Shown: piece after piece, positions 34,745-46,498 of the stretch
Layout: the number at the start of each line of letters is the position of its first letter
Numbering within the stretch: the first letter of the stretch is position 1
Position numbers and translations under genes: made by a program
DNA from: Adiantum capillus-veneris
Lineage: Eukaryota > Streptophyta > Polypodiopsida > Polypodiales > Pteridaceae
Assembly: GCA_014529385.2 (NCBI GenBank)
Contig: CM043960.1
Span: 24,304,396 to 24,368,395, forward strand
Length of the DNA stretch: 64,000 nt
Reading direction: 5' to 3'
Notes under the pieces: model-generated
Seen by the model: the letters and a program-made list of their open reading frames with translations, nothing else
Databases searched by the model: none
What the model was told of the DNA's origin: nothing

Positions 34745-35622
34745 CCTCCCAGTATAAATCGAGCGCCCCTCTTCTACGCTTGACCTGTAATGCATCTGTG
34801 AATAAATGGATGCAAAAGGGGAAGATTTCCATGGTTGCCAAAACCTACGTATCGCTGAAAACGCAGCAAAACAGCCCTGTAAACACGCATCTGATGACTT
34901 CAAATGTTGAAAATGAGCTCCTTGGTCCTAGATAAAGTCATGGGAAGCTCAAAAATGCAGAGAAATGGCTGAAAATCAGAATTATCAGTCTCCAAAACTG
35001 CTCCAAAAAGTCAGTTACGAGTTCTGTTCTCCCAAACTTGGTAAATTGGCCAAAAAGTGCCACTTGGCACTCATACATGCAATTTTCCCGCATTGGACTT
35101 CCTACTTAAAAATCTCTCAACTAGTACATCAGTTGACTTTGCAGCAGAGTAATAAAATGTTCCCCTTGTCATTCTCAAGATAATGATGCGAACAGATCAC
35201 ATGGCCCAAAATAGCAGTTTCCTAAATTTTAGGAGATGCTTCCGTTGGGCTCCCACTGGTCATCTGACCATCTATCCTCATTAGGTCCGCATCAAAAATG
35301 CAATGTGGCCCAACTGTCGGATACTTTCTAATTGGTGATCCCCACCTTGACTTTATGCCTTTATTGAGTTCACGTCCTAGTATCCACCAACTTGCTAAGT
35401 GCGACGGGGGGACCTACATGATCTTGCATTGAGCCTAGACATCCTCTTACTATACGAATTCCAGTGCCGACCAAATTCCCATCTACGGGTGAAATTACCG
35501 TTCACATTGGCGATACAATGTTCGACCATTTGCAACTTCAAAAAGAGGGTCTCAAAAATTAAACAAAAACCATTGGAAAGAAACCAACAACTAAGGTTAG
35601 CAGTTGCCACGTCCTCGTGACA

Positions 35623-36020
35623 TGGCAGCCTTAAGGTACCATGCACAACCATATTCGGTCACATTTCACACCCTTCACCACCATAATCATAACCATATTC
35701 AGTCACAACCATTTTTAACCATATTCTCAACCAATCATTCACAACTATATTCGGCAACATGAGCAGCTTTGCCCATGAAGTAGCTAACCATTCCCATAAC
35801 AGTCATAGTCAGGAGCATGCATAAGTTCTATAATACCATATTGTTATACCGGTACTGGTGTACTTGTACTGCTATACTGCAATACTGATATTTGCATACT
35901 AGTATACTGGTACTGGTCTTAGATTTGTAGTGCTAGTACTAGTACTGGTATAACTGGCAATACTCGCCGGTACTGGCAGTACTGGTATACTAATATTGGT
36001 ATATTGGTACTAATACACCA
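35623..36020 (+). repeat. Cryptically simple sequence
   Basis: 35640-35760 is rich in ACCATATTC and TCACAACCAT words. About 35840-36015 is built from variants of TACTGGTA and GTACTGGTATACT, palindrome-rich and irregularly tandem. No coding. Confidence 0.7.
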
Positions 36021-36664
36021 AAGAATCCTTTCAAATTACAAAAGACACTAGAAACTATGTCAATGAAAAAGTGGTATAATTCCCATTCACAGTACAAATC
36101 AGTCTTTATACACAAGTATTATAATCAACAACCTCAAGATATAAAAGTCCGCCCTCTTCAAGTCAAGGAACATTGAGAACGATAGTTGAGAAGGTAACCC
36201 TCACCAAACAGTCAGAAGAAGTAGCCAACTATTCCCATAACAGTCATACATCGACTTAGTATAGTTAAGAACATGCATGAGTTCTACTACCATATCAAAG
36301 GTGAATCACAACACAACCAAGCAGCTCGGACACTAGTCCATATTGGAGACAAAGTCACCTGAGATTGAGTTGGAGCAGCTAGCTCCACAATAGCTTGCTT
36401 GTCTTTGCCTTTTCCCATAGAGCCAACAACACACACCCCTTGCAAGTTAAATCCTCACAATCTTAAGGTACAGACAACCTTTCACTAGTACACACACACC
36501 ACAGACGCACACCTGTTCCAATGCTAAGTGAGCATGGAAGCTCACCTTTTATAGGCTTTGTTGCCAGTAGCCACATTCCATTCATAGCAGCAAGGCAGGT
36601 CCGTATTCAAGAGGGCAAGGCGGGTCCGTCTTCAAGAGGGGGAAGAACCAACAATGCTGCCTCG

Positions 36665-36665
<1 letters not shown>
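36021..36665 (+). other. No gene seen
   Basis: A block near 36235 (TATTCCCATAACAGTCATA) repeats one near 35790. No ORF with a recognisable domain. Confidence 0.4.

Positions 36666-36717
<52 letters not shown>
36666..36717 (+). repeat. GA microsatellite (about 50 bp)
   Basis: Uninterrupted GA run. The Arg-Glu ORF across it is an artefact. Confidence 0.95.
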
Positions 36718-36719
<2 letters not shown>

Positions 36720-37030
36720 GCTGTAGAGCCGATGCCGCAGGAGGGAGCCACCGCGTCATCAAGCATATGAGGACACATTGTACAGAGTCAGGCCAGCTCG
36801 TAAAAACCCAGTATCTTCCTGAACTCTCTAGGTGTTAGGTACAATATATTACGTAACCACCCACAAATTTCTATTACGAATTTCACCTGATAAATACAAA
36901 CCCCCCTATTTTACAAGAGATTTTCTAATTCAATACAAGATATTGAGGTTAATCCCCAGTTAATTATACCGAGGCCGTGGCAACAAGCCACTCCTATATC
37001 CAAAAGGAGTTTAATCCTTGTATAACAGCA

Positions 37031-37033
<3 letters not shown>

Positions 37034-37097
<64 letters not shown>
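37034..37097 (+). repeat. GT repeat followed by a 38-base G-run
   Basis: GT repeat 37034-37060, then uninterrupted G to 37097. The same arrangement with a shorter G-run is at 30206-30245. Confidence 0.95.
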
Positions 37098-37098
<1 letters not shown>

Positions 37099-37599
37099 CA
37101 TATGCGCGTCCTTGTGCAGAGTACTCAGCTCCTCAATGCGCGCGCATGTGTGTGTCAGCGCGAATCGCCTTCTGCCTTGCTCGCTCCCTGACCTGCATGG
37201 AGTTCAACCCTGCACAGAGTTCAGTTCTTGAGCGCCTCTCAGTCTTGCACGAGCTGCCTGTTCGGAGTGCGCTCTGTGTGAAATTTGCAGAAAACGGCAA
37301 CCAGTTCTACAGACAACGTGTTGAATCCAACCTACGCAGAGTGTGTTTGGTCAGTCCTTCAGTGATTGACTCTGCAGTGATTTGGATTACCGTGCTGTTA
37401 GTCCTCCTAGTGTACTTGTGATCAGATTTCTGTAGAACAGAGACATTTTCATGTACAGTCTTGTAGTTTTGTACAGAGATAAATTAGAAAAACAATAAAA
37501 AAGAGAGTGACAATCTAGGGTATTTTAAGAACTGCTCTCTAATTAAAACAGCCATCTGTCAATAGAAAGTGAGGTTTCGCTTGGTCATGGCAGAGGAAG

Positions 37600-38809
37600 C
37601 TGTATATAAGTGTAGGAAACAGGTAGATCTTTCCTCCATGGATGCTGCAAACGGAGTGCTTGTCAGGATTTTGCAAATGCTAGAAATGCTTGGGAAGGCC
37701 AGCATCCTGAAACTGAAGTGATTATTCCGGTTCAGCAGCTGATGGATCCGGTTGCACAGTATGGAATGCAAATATTTTATTTTTCCCAGGCAAGATGCCC
37801 TCGACACAAGATGTAGGTCAATGGGTTGATTTTCTGTTGAAAAGACGAGCAATCCGAGGGGTGTATTTTGGAGCCCGTGGGTTTTATGAGGTGCTACTGG
37901 CAGACATGGATGCTCGTTCGCGGTTGTTGGAAATGTCGCCTTTGTTTTTCAACATGCAAATGACACATGTACTGCCATGGGCGCTTACTAAAGATTATCA
38001 GAGTTTGATACGACACAGGTGCCCGGTTTGAGTGGAAATAGTCGGATTTCCGCGAGCTTGGAAGCATTTTTTGCCTCTTCTGATTGCGCACTTGGGCAAA
38101 GTGATTTGCCCCCCAAAATTGGACACTAATTCCAATAGATTTTGCGTGTTGTGGGATACAGACAAGCTGACGCCGTCAGGAATTACGGTTGACTCTGGTG
38201 ATCCAATGGTAGGCAAAAGGCCGTTTAAACTCAAATGGGGAAAGTTTGCAGGTGCATGTTTTAGTTGTGGTAGATTTGGCCATATGTAGTCTGAATGCTA
38301 AGAGTGTTTGTTTAAATTTCCATTATCTGTTGTTCCTACGGCTGGAATTCGTCTTGCCTCTCCCTCCTCTTCGTCCGTGAGGACGAAGATGGGGGATTCT
38401 AATGAAAGTATGCAGGCCAAACAAGGTAAAGACTCGGTTAAGAACCGAGTTGGCCAATGCGCAGCCTGTTGCAAAGGCTAATACCAAAGGAAAAGCCAAA
38501 TTGGCAGATTCCCCTGACGGTTGGCAAACTCTCAAGAAGACTGCAAAACCTTCTATTTCGCCTGTCTCAAGGAATTATGTACCTACTTTGGATGGGAGAG
38601 GTGGTGGAGCTTCTACATCCGCATCTCATGATCATAAGTCGCTAGTTGAAGCGTGGGATAGAGTGGTTCATTCATACAAAGATGCTCTACTTGGGACGAC
38701 ATCTGCGTCATTGCCGATGTATCAAAATCCCCAGCAAGCAACGCATATGGAATCCGCTTTATTAAATGTTAGAATGGAGACGGATGTGCCTATGGGCAAT
38801 CCTACTTGA
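37600..38809 (+). pseudogene. LINE A ORF1 (zinc-knuckle Gag-like)
   Basis: Blocks: NAWEGQHPETEV, VDFLLKRRAIRGVYFGARGF, MQMTHVLPWALTKDYQSL, VWVEIVGFPRAWKHFLPLLI, FCVLWDTDKLTPSG, GDPMVGKRPFKLKW and a CCHC knuckle CFSCGRFGHM-stop-SEC at 38258-38299. This is the DUF4283 plus zf-CCHC_4 layout of plant LINE ORF1, which binds the element RNA. A stop falls inside the knuckle, and further shifts separate the Lys-rich C-terminal part (38402-38809). Confidence 0.85.
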
Positions 38810-38869
38810 TGATTGTGCCTTGTGGTTCTCTTGTAAATATTGTACAGATCCCTTCTCCTCTTAGATGTT

Positions 38870-39734
38870 TTACGTATAATGTGCGCGGATTGTGCAACCA
38901 TGACAAGTGGAAGCTAATCAGGCACTATGTACATACAAGTAAAGCAGTATAGTGGTGTTATAGGAGCATAATCAACACGACTTCGTTGGTTAGTCATCGT
39001 ATTATGCGGGATTCTGGATTTCTTATGCTGGTGCTCGCTCTTTTTCGGGAGTTTTAATGATGGTGCGTCATGAATTGTAGCCGGTTTTGGCCGGGAATGA
39101 CCAAAGGAGGCGTTGGATGGTTGTTCAATGTCTCATGCAAGGCAATATTTTGGAATTTGCTCGTATTTATGCTTATACTGCCTCAGCACAAAAGTCTCAT
39201 CTCTCGCAAGATTTGATCAAACATCCCTGGCGTTCACATGCTTTTTGGTGCAGGGATTTTAATAATGCGCCGGCAAACACGGACAATACAACTAGCCATT
39301 CGCATATGTTGAACTCTAAATGTTCTCCCTAGGATGCTATGGTCAGTGAGACAGAGGTGTTTTGGATCTGTGGGCGAGTACTCGCTCTTCGGAGCGAGGC
39401 TACACTTTTGCTCATAATGCTTGCTCGGAATATAGACCACGATTGGATCGGTGGTATGTATTGGGCTCTCCGGAATATGATATGTTTGCCTCTTTGGCTC
39501 TTGATCCATAATGAGGCATTGGATGCAGATTCCCAGCTTCCCAATAAGCGATTGCTGCATATTAATAATGGTTATCGCTTGCATAAGTCATTCCAAAACT
39601 TGATTGAAGCGGTGATTCCTCCACTTATCACTCATATGTTTATCGATGTGTATGTGGCTTGGTATCGTTTTGTCATGCGGATCCAAGCAGTCATAAAGGA
39701 TTATGGTTTGTGGTACATGCACCAGTTGGGAGAT
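38870..39734 (+). pseudogene. LINE A ORF2 EEP endonuclease domain
   Basis: Starts with YNVRGLCNHDKWKLIRHYV (about 38878), the N-terminal EEP strand. After many shifts come a GDFNNAP-like block as RDFNNAPANTD (39252-39284) and a late KDYGLWYMHQLG segment at 39699-39732, immediately before the chromovirus target site. Heavily broken. Confidence 0.7.
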
Positions 39735-39739
39735 AAAGT
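39735..39739 (+). other. Target-site duplication, left copy (AAAGT)
   Basis: AAAGT at 39735-39739 is repeated at 48041-48045 on the far side of the chromovirus. The LINE reads on in the same sense after the right copy. Confidence 0.85.
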
Positions 39740-41270
39740 TATAACCGGCCCGTACAACGTAGAGGGCCGTACTATTTCAATTACCTGTTAACTTTACATA
39801 GAGCACTGAGAAGGGAAGAGAACACAGTTGCGTCCAGCGACTAGAATGTCACTGCGCATACGAGACCGACACCCTGTAGGCCCCAAAGACTGGCGCCCCT
39901 TTCGGTATTTCTTTATTCAAATTAAGGTAGACGATCCGACCACTTAGCACAAGCTTTCACAAAGCTGTCCAAACCTGGCGAGGGCTGAAAACGTAGGTTT
40001 TCGACCGGATTTCGACAGCACAACGGCACAAAAACCCCTGTAGGTCAAAAACACCTGTCTAGGACGGATTCCCTCGATATCTGGAAGCTTTCTGGTGAGC
40101 TGTCACAGAAATTCAGCGGGCTGTAATTCCCTGTTTTTCACTGCCGGGAGCCCAAAAGCCTCTACACGCATCCCAAGGCTCTCACGAGGCTCCCCCGATG
40201 TTCCCTTGCAGTTTAGGTGCGAAACCCTAAACCTGCAGAGAAACACAGCAGGCTGTAATTCCCTGTTTCGGATCGTTTTTAGCGGAGCGAACACGCCTAC
40301 GCGTGTCCCAAGGGCTCCCGCACGCAATGGGACAGTTCCCCTGTGAATTGGACGAGTTTTCACGCGAGAAAACTCTCCAAACTCGGAATCTTTCGTGATG
40401 GAACTGTGCGTACCTGTGGGAGATTAGCAATTAGCTAATCCGGTTCCTGTTCAGAAGGCTCTTGCCGCATAAACCCCAAGAACTGTACATAGGTCAAACG
40501 AGAAGCCCACTAGTGGGGCATAACATACTGTACGTAGGGGAGAAAGAGAGCAGTATGTAGCGTGCGGGGCATCACTCCCGTCACCATACTGTGCATAGAG
40601 GGCAAGGTAAGCATTCCATAGCTTCTGTACCTGCTACAATCCACCTGAGGCTGAAAATGGCGCCCCCTTTGTTGATATGCGGCTCGTTTTTGCCTCCCAG
40701 AGTGGCAGAATCGCTCACAAGCTGACACGTGGCCCAATTTCCGAGTTTGGGCTTTCCCTGCTAAAAATATCTCAACTGGTGCGTCAGTTTACTTGGCAGC
40801 AGAGCAATAAAATGTTCCCCTTGTCATTCCAGAGCTAATGACGCGAACACATTTTCCGGTCAAAAATAGCAGTTCCCTAAATTTTAGGAGATGCTTCCAT
40901 GGCGTCCCTATCGGTCTCCTGACCATCATTGAAGACTACCATTTGACCAACATCTACAATGTGGGTTAATTTACTAGCCCCTTTCAACTTATAAAGTTGC
41001 AGTGACTTGACGAGTGGCCCAAATTCCAGTTTGGCGCACACGAGCTTCCATACTCATCTGAATTCAGTGCTAACTGGTCCGGGCAGTCCCTGTCTGACCG
41101 ACCTAGATCCCCGATGTGAGAAACCCATTTGGCTGCAGCCGTTTCACACTGGCCATGCAATGTCCACTTGCACCTTTTCAAGGGTTTTGGGACAAAAAAG
41201 TAAAAATAAAATAAATATATCTAATACTTATTTACGGAAGGCAACAGGAAAAATACACCTCCTGGTGACA
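39740..41270 (-). repeat. Chromovirus 1 3' LTR
   Basis: Plus-strand edges TATAACCGG at 39740 and CCTGGTGACA at 41270. On the minus strand it runs TGTCACCAGG to CCGGTTATA, so the 3' end is TA rather than the usual CA. A segment with GGGCTGTAATTCCCTGTTT occurs twice inside (about 40117 and 40249), an internal duplication that makes overlapping ORFs look repetitive. Confidence 0.9.
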
Positions 41271-41290
41271 CACCCCACCCTTGAAATACT
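41271..41290 (-). promoter_or_regulatory. Polypurine tract of chromovirus 1
   Basis: On the minus strand AAGGGTGGGGTG directly precedes the 3' LTR start TGTCACC. This is the expected position for the plus-strand primer. Confidence 0.75.
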
Positions 41291-41521
41291 GCAAGCGACC
41301 TCGCTTGCATGCCAATAATACATGCAGATATCTCCTGATATCACATATATTCTATGATGGGAATCCAAGATATACATGCTTCCGGAAATGTAGCGTTGGA
41401 CGATTAAACAATCCCACCAACCTGGCTACGACACATATATCAAGCATAGAAGTCTTGTAGTGTACTCTTGAGCATAAACTTCTCTAGCTAAATTCTATAT
41501 GGAAAGAGTAGATACAATTGC

Positions 41522-42016
41522 TTAACTACTCTCTTGTGCATCTAATGATGGATAGTTCTTGAACTTCACCAAATAGCGTCTTGCAACCTTTCCTCTAACC
41601 TTTCTTTCTTTATGTGCCAATATCTGTTCAGGAACAAGGATTTCATCCAATTCTTCCACTTTGGGTTGTTCCTCATCAAGCATATTCTCTGGCACATCAC
41701 CAACAAAGGGCCTTAGAAGGCTGACATGAAAAGCATTATGTATTTTCCAGCCTTCTGGTAGCTTTAACCTGTAAGCTACATCACCGATCTTTTTTGAAAT
41801 CTGAAAAGGACCATAATATCGCATACTGAGCTTAGGAAACAAGCGTTCCTTGCCATTCCTTTTCCTTAACCTGCCCTTTTCAAAGCGCAAAAGTACCCAA
41901 TCACGAAGTGAAAATACAAGTTCACGACGGTGACGATCAGCAGCTTTCTTTTGCTTACCTTGAGTCTTCTCAAGAGCAATCTTTATCTTCCTGTATGTTT
42001 CATCCATATCTTGCAC
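41522..42016 (-). pseudogene. pol: Chromovirus 1 integrase C-terminus and truncated chromodomain
   Basis: Contains DWVLLRFEKGRLRK, KLSMRYYGPFQISKKIGDVA, WKIHNAFHVSLLRPF, EEILVPEQILAHKERKVRGK and YLVKFKNYPSLDAQ, then ends. Relatives continue DAKWMEEEDL, so a small deletion has cut off the last chromodomain helix. In chromoviruses this domain directs integration to particular chromatin. Confidence 0.85.
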
Positions 42017-42049
42017 ATACTTGTCTGCCTCAAATATCTTGTCCTTAGT

Positions 42050-42742
42050 CTACAAAATGAGCGGGACTTTCTTTCCTCCTTCCACTATCTCAACTTGTGC
42101 CTTACCTATTGACGTATGCACAGTGTTATTGTAAGCATATTCAACCAATGGGAGATGGTGTTCCGAAGTTGCCTTGTGCTCTGACACATAACATTTGAGC
42201 AGGTCCAGGACAGTAGAATTTGCCTCTTCTGACTGTCCATCCGTTTGCGGATGAAACGAAGAAGAGAACTTGAGCGTAGTGCCCATGTTCTGAAACAATG
42301 CCTTCCAGAAAAGACTCGTCATACGTGGATCCCTGTCACTGACAATTGACTGAGGCATCCCATGATATTTAAAGATATTGCTCATGAATATCTTGACCAT
42401 GTGTTCTGGCTTTATCTTCTTCCTAACAGGAATGAAATGGGCCTGCTTACTGAACCTACAAATGATAGTCCAAATCCCATCATTTCCTGTTTGCGTCCTT
42501 GGAAGATCAAAGATAAAGTCCATTGCTATACTTTCCCATGGCCTATCAGGGATCGGCAATGGCTGCAACAATCCCGGTTGCTTTTGTCTGTCAAATTTGA
42601 CTTTTTGGCATACTAAGCATGATCTTACAAATGTGTCAACATCTTGACGCAAAGCTGGCCAATAGAAGAATGCCTCAACCCCTTTCACTGTCGCATCAAT
42701 TCCACGATGCCCAGCATAAGGTGGAGCATGACTTTCCATCAA
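42050..42742 (-). pseudogene. pol: Chromovirus 1 integrase core
   Basis: Zinc-binding HHCC region (HRGIDATVKGVEAFFYWP ... CLVCQKVKF), DDE core with DFIFDLPRTQTGNDG, a VSDRDPRMTSLFWK block and HPQTDGQSEEANS. It then reaches VEYAYNNTVHTS and ends at a stop. The catalytic Asp, Asp and Glu all appear to be present. Confidence 0.88.
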
Positions 42743-42841
42743 AATCTTTGGCCGTAACTATTTAGTAACGCATAACTTTCCATGCATCATGAGAAAGTCA
42801 TTCTTAAGCATATAGTGCTCATGATGTTGCCCATCAACAAG

Positions 42842-43700
42842 CTAGTCATAGATCCTTGCAAAATCTGATTCTTCACCATATTGTGTCTTCATTTCGTCTA
42901 GTTCACAATGGTACGGAATTGAAACTGCTGAAATTTGGGGCCCTCGTGACAACGCATAAGCCACCACGTTCTTTTTCCCTTGCACATGCACAATCTCAAA
43001 ATGGAACATTGAAGATATTTGCCCATCGCATGTGCTTCTCAGACAACTTCGTCTGTGTGAGAAAATATCGCAAGGTTTGATGATCCGTTTGGACAACAAA
43101 ATCAGCCCCTAGCAAATAGTGTTTCCAACTAGTGAGAGCATGAATTACTGCCAGCAATTCTTTCTCATAGACTTGCAAGTTCCTTTCAGTCTTCAAAAGA
43201 ATTCTGCTCTCATATGCGACTACTCGGCCATTCTGCATTAGAACTGCACCAAGACTATGGCCACACGCATCACATTGAACCACAAAAGGTTTAGAAAGAT
43301 CTGGCAAAATAATTACCGGATCTGAAGTCGGCTTCTCTTTCAAGTGTTTGAACGCTAAAATTTCCTTGGCTGTCCACTTGAAAGTAACTCCTTTTCCTTG
43401 CAGTGCATGGAGTGGAGAAGCAATCTCAGCAAAATTTCGGATGAACCTCCTATAATAGGAACATAAGCCTAGAAAGCTTCGAATGTCATGTACGGACTTC
43501 AAGTCTGGCCAAGACCTAATTGCTTCCACTTTAGCGGGATCCATGTGTACCCCATCCTTTGAAACAATGTGCCCAAGGAAGTGAATCTCTTGCAAAAAGA
43601 ATTCACTCTTCTTCGCATTAATGAGTAGCTTGTTCTTACGTAACTCATTGAAAACTGCAGTCAAGTGATCGCTATGCTCCTTCAGACTTTGACTAGACAA
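42842..43700 (-). pseudogene. pol: Chromovirus 1 RT connection and RNase H
   Basis: Blocks: INAKKSEFFLQEIHFLGHIV, RSFLGLCSYYRRFIRNFAEI, FVVQCDACGHSLGAVLMQNG (RNase H first Asp region), YEKELLAVIHALTSWKHYLL (Glu) and VQTDHQTLRYFL (Asp). A frameshift near 42996-43000 separates the last FEIVHVQGKKNVVAYALSRG piece (43099-42842). Confidence 0.88.
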
Positions 43701-44586
43701 TCATGTCATCATAGAAGGTACCCACGAAGTTTCTATGTGGTCTAAAAATTCTGTCCATCATTCTATTAAATGTGGCAGGAGCATTTGTGAGACCAAATGG
43801 CATGACAAGAAACTCATAGAGACCAAATGTTGTCCTGAACGCAGTCTTATGGACATCTTCTGGTCTAATGCGTATCTGATGATACCCGCTCTTTAGGTCT
43901 ATTCTTGTAAACAATGACGCTCCCTCAAGCCGATCAAGAATGTCATCTATCCTCGGTACGGGGAACCTGTTCTTGATAGTATTCTTATTCAAGGCGCGAT
44001 AGTCAATGCACATGCGCCATGAACCATCCTTCTTCTGCACTAAGAGTACAGGAGAACAAAAACGGGATGAACTGGGCTGAATCAGCCCCTTCTCTAAAAG
44101 CTCGTTGACCTGACCCATAATCTCTTTCTGCTGGGCTGCACTAACCCTGTATGGTGGTCTATTCGGTGGACTAGAACCTGGCACAAGATCTATAGTATGA
44201 TCCTCAGGTCTCTTAGGAGGTAACTCCCCACGCAAAGAGTCCGAAAAACAATCACCAAAACCACTCAAAAAAGTTGACCTGTCTTTATCTAAGGTAGACA
44301 AATTAGATACAACTTGAGGTACTTCTTTTGCAAAGATAAAGTACGCAGAAAGATGATTCTTTATTACAGATGAAATAGCAGAAGCAGAAACAACTGGAAC
44401 AGACTCGCCTTTAAGCTTTACATCAAGGACATGAGTCTTTCCTCTATGTACAAGGGTAATCTTTTTGTTGTAAGTATCCACCATAGCATGCAACCTGTAA
44501 CACCATGGGATACCCAATAACACATCACAGCCCTCAAGCGGAATAATATGAAATTCTTCCGCATCCACATAGCTCTGAATGTGCAA
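43693..44586 (-). pseudogene. pol: Chromovirus 1 reverse transcriptase
   Basis: After a protease-RT linker ([13 protein letters not shown]) come the conserved RT blocks: [100 protein letters not shown] and GTFYDDMIV (YxDD-type motif as FYDD). A TAG at 43693-43695 follows immediately and breaks the polyprotein. Confidence 0.92.
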
Positions 44587-45181
44587 ACGAAGCAGGCTCT
44601 GAATGTCCTGGGCATGCCAAACCTGCTTCGCCTGTCATACCCATCTCCTCTGCACGAATGCCCAACTTTGATGCCAATTCTGGTGATATAAAATTTGCAC
44701 GGGCTCCTGGATCAAAGAAAACCAGCACTGTCTGGTCTCTAACTTTGCCCCAAGCTCTGCACAGCTCCGTGGCATCTGTAATTGGCTGATCTCCAACCAA
44801 ATCTGGAACAAGTCCTGCACTCGGCTTTGGCTTCTTCCCTTTATGGTCTGACTTGTCATCCTTATCGTGTGACTTCTTCTGTGGGCACTCATTTGCAAAG
44901 TGTCCTTCCTGTTCACAAATGTAGCATTTCTTGGCCTCCCTAGGAGCTTTCCGTTCTTCAAAAGTTTTGCCAGAAAAATGCCTCTTTTGTCCTTGTCCTC
45001 GTCCCGAAGAAGACTTAGACTGCTTCTTGGACGTATCAGCTTCTTGAGTGGAGGGCTTCTTTGCAGGAGACTCAGAAGGCTTTGCTGCAACATTGCCCTT
45101 GGCTAAAAACTGTTTGCCCTGGGCCCCTTTCTTGTGGCTATTAAATCCATCGGAATCTCCCTTCGACAGATTGCTGGCCAC
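44534..45181 (-). pseudogene. gag-pol: Chromovirus 1 zinc knuckle and protease
   Basis: A Lys/Ser-rich stretch leads to the CCHC knuckle CYICEQEGHFANECP (about residues 86-100), then ELCRAWGKVRDQTVLVFF and DPGARANFISPELASKLGI. The protease motif, normally D-S/T-G-A, reads DPGA here. A frame change near 44586 separates this from RT. Confidence 0.85.
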
Positions 45182-45196
45182 TCTTGCATTCTCTAT

Positions 45197-46278
45197 CTAC
45201 TGAAACATATTCATGACAGTAGTCTTTGTGCAGTAGTCCCTGATTTTCTTGGGCAATCCGCAACAGTACTTCTCAATTTGTTCTGACAAAGGCACAAACC
45301 TGTAAGAGGTGACTGGCAACAGTGCGGCCCAAAACCATTTATTGTACTCTTCCAGATCCGCACACTGTTTAGCATTCAACTCGTGCCATTCCGTCATTAC
45401 ATCCACTTCAAAAGTGTTTTTCAACCATGCAGGCGCAAAAAGTTGTTTGAATTGGACCCACGTTGTTGGGGCTTGACCCTCGTTCAACAATGCGGTCCAC
45501 CATTGGAGCGCATTCCCTTTCAAGAAAGTGGCAGCCTTGCGTATCTTTGAAGATTCCGTGAAGTTTCCTCCAGCATAAGCTGCATCGAATGCTGTATGAA
45601 GGTCAAAGCCTTTAATTGGTCCTCAGTTCCTCTGAAAGTTTCAAACTTCACTCCCTGCCCACCTTCCTTGTAATCCTTAGGCTGACTCAAAGGGGCCACA
45701 TTATCATAAACAGGTGCTTGTAGCAGTGGTGTTCCATGAGTGCTCATTCCAACACTCGCATCAACTGTTTTCCCTGTCATATCTGCATTTTGTACGTATG
45801 GTTGCGAAAAACCAGCCATACCAAATTCTGTTCCAGGCACTCGAAACTGGCCATAGGCACCCTGAAAACCTGGTTGGACACCCATGTTCGCGTACATAGG
45901 GTTACCCATGCCTGTTTGCATTGTCCCGAACACATTCCCTGGCATATAACCTGTGGAAGGTCCAGCCATAGCTTGAAACACTGAACCACCTCCAAAATAA
46001 CCAGGATAAGTATTAGGTAATGGAAGGGTCTGACGCATAGCCTGTTCATTGCTCCCTTGAGCATTCACAAACAGTTCCTGTCCAACTAAAGCAAGTTGCT
46101 TTGGATCATTGGACACCGTTAGTCGCTCAACCACATGGGCTTTCCCTCGAGCATCATGAGTCCTCTGCGCATTGGAAATCTCCTTTTCTTGCAACGGCTC
46201 AGTCATGCCCTGTGTAGGAGGCTGAAAACCCTGTGTCCGAGCCTGTAAGAATTCGTGCATCCTTGGGTTCTTAGCCAA
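45197..46278 (-). pseudogene. gag: Chromovirus 1 Gag
   Basis: 46278-45520 covers a Met/Gly/Gln-rich N-terminal part and the start of the capsid core (GGQGVKFETFRGTEDQLKAL, FIQHSMQLML). 45523-45197 continues in another frame with MKGNALQWWTALLN, TTWVQFKQLFAPAWLK and LEEYNKWFW. This is the Retrotrans_gag layout, broken by one shift. Confidence 0.85.
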
Positions 46279-46474
46279 CTGCTAAAACATGTCCATGCAA
46301 CAACGCAGTTGAGTTATGAACAACCTGTCCTCTTCTTGAAGAGTTGAAGGAATTTTCTCTGTGCCATGTGAGGAAGATCCCTCTTCAGGTACTTGGTCTC
46401 TCTTCTCTGCCATATCGACAAGCTCTGTGTTGCTTTCACCCACAACAATCCACGCTGCACTTTTTGAAGAAAAA

Positions 46475-46498
46475 CTGACTATCCCGTCGATGGAACCA
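46475..46498 (-). promoter_or_regulatory. Primer-binding site of chromovirus 1
   Basis: Directly after the 5' LTR on the minus strand the sequence reads TGGTTCCATCGACGGGAT. It starts TGG as tRNA-primed sites do, but it is not the initiator-Met site TGGTATCAGAGC found in the 55.9-kb element. The priming tRNA is not identified. Confidence 0.5.

Larger units (their letters stand above)
30410..35622 (-). mobile_element. Chromovirus 2, deletion derivative with unusual internal ORF
   Basis: Two related LTRs face the same way: 33289-35622 (5' LTR on the minus strand) and a truncated one ending at 31071. Between them lie a primer-site region at about 33288, a chromodomain tail (32791-32591), an unidentified ORF (32470-31949), and a purine tract (AAGAGGGAGG, minus strand) abutting the 3' LTR. 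Gag, protease, RT and integrase are deleted. The LTR is a diverged relative of the LTR of the nested chromovirus at 39.7-48.0 kb. Confidence 0.75.
33289..35622 (-). repeat. Chromovirus 2 5' LTR with inserted miniature element
   Basis: Plus-strand edges are TGAAACCGG at 33289 and ...CGTGACA at 35622 (TG...CA). Shared blocks with the nested chromovirus LTR include GTAGGCCCCAAA-CTGGCGCC near 33449, CCATAGCT near 34111 and CTAAATTTTAGGAGATGCTTCC near 35221. It is 2.3 kb long, partly because of the 582-bp insertion at 34163-34744 and GA repeats. Confidence 0.75.

Noticed and set aside
37035..37421. 128-residue ORF beginning Cys-Val then poly-Gly
   Set aside because: The start is the GT and G runs. 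The remainder shows no known domain and may be LINE 5' UTR.
40095..40430. ORFs repeated at 46854-47189 and 63443-63778
   Set aside because: They recur only because the LTR recurs. The apparent conservation is LTR identity, and their internal repeat reflects a duplicated LTR segment.
40984..41318. ORFs repeated at 47754-48148 and 62544-62878
   Set aside because: Same reason: LTR sequence, with no protein-level signal.
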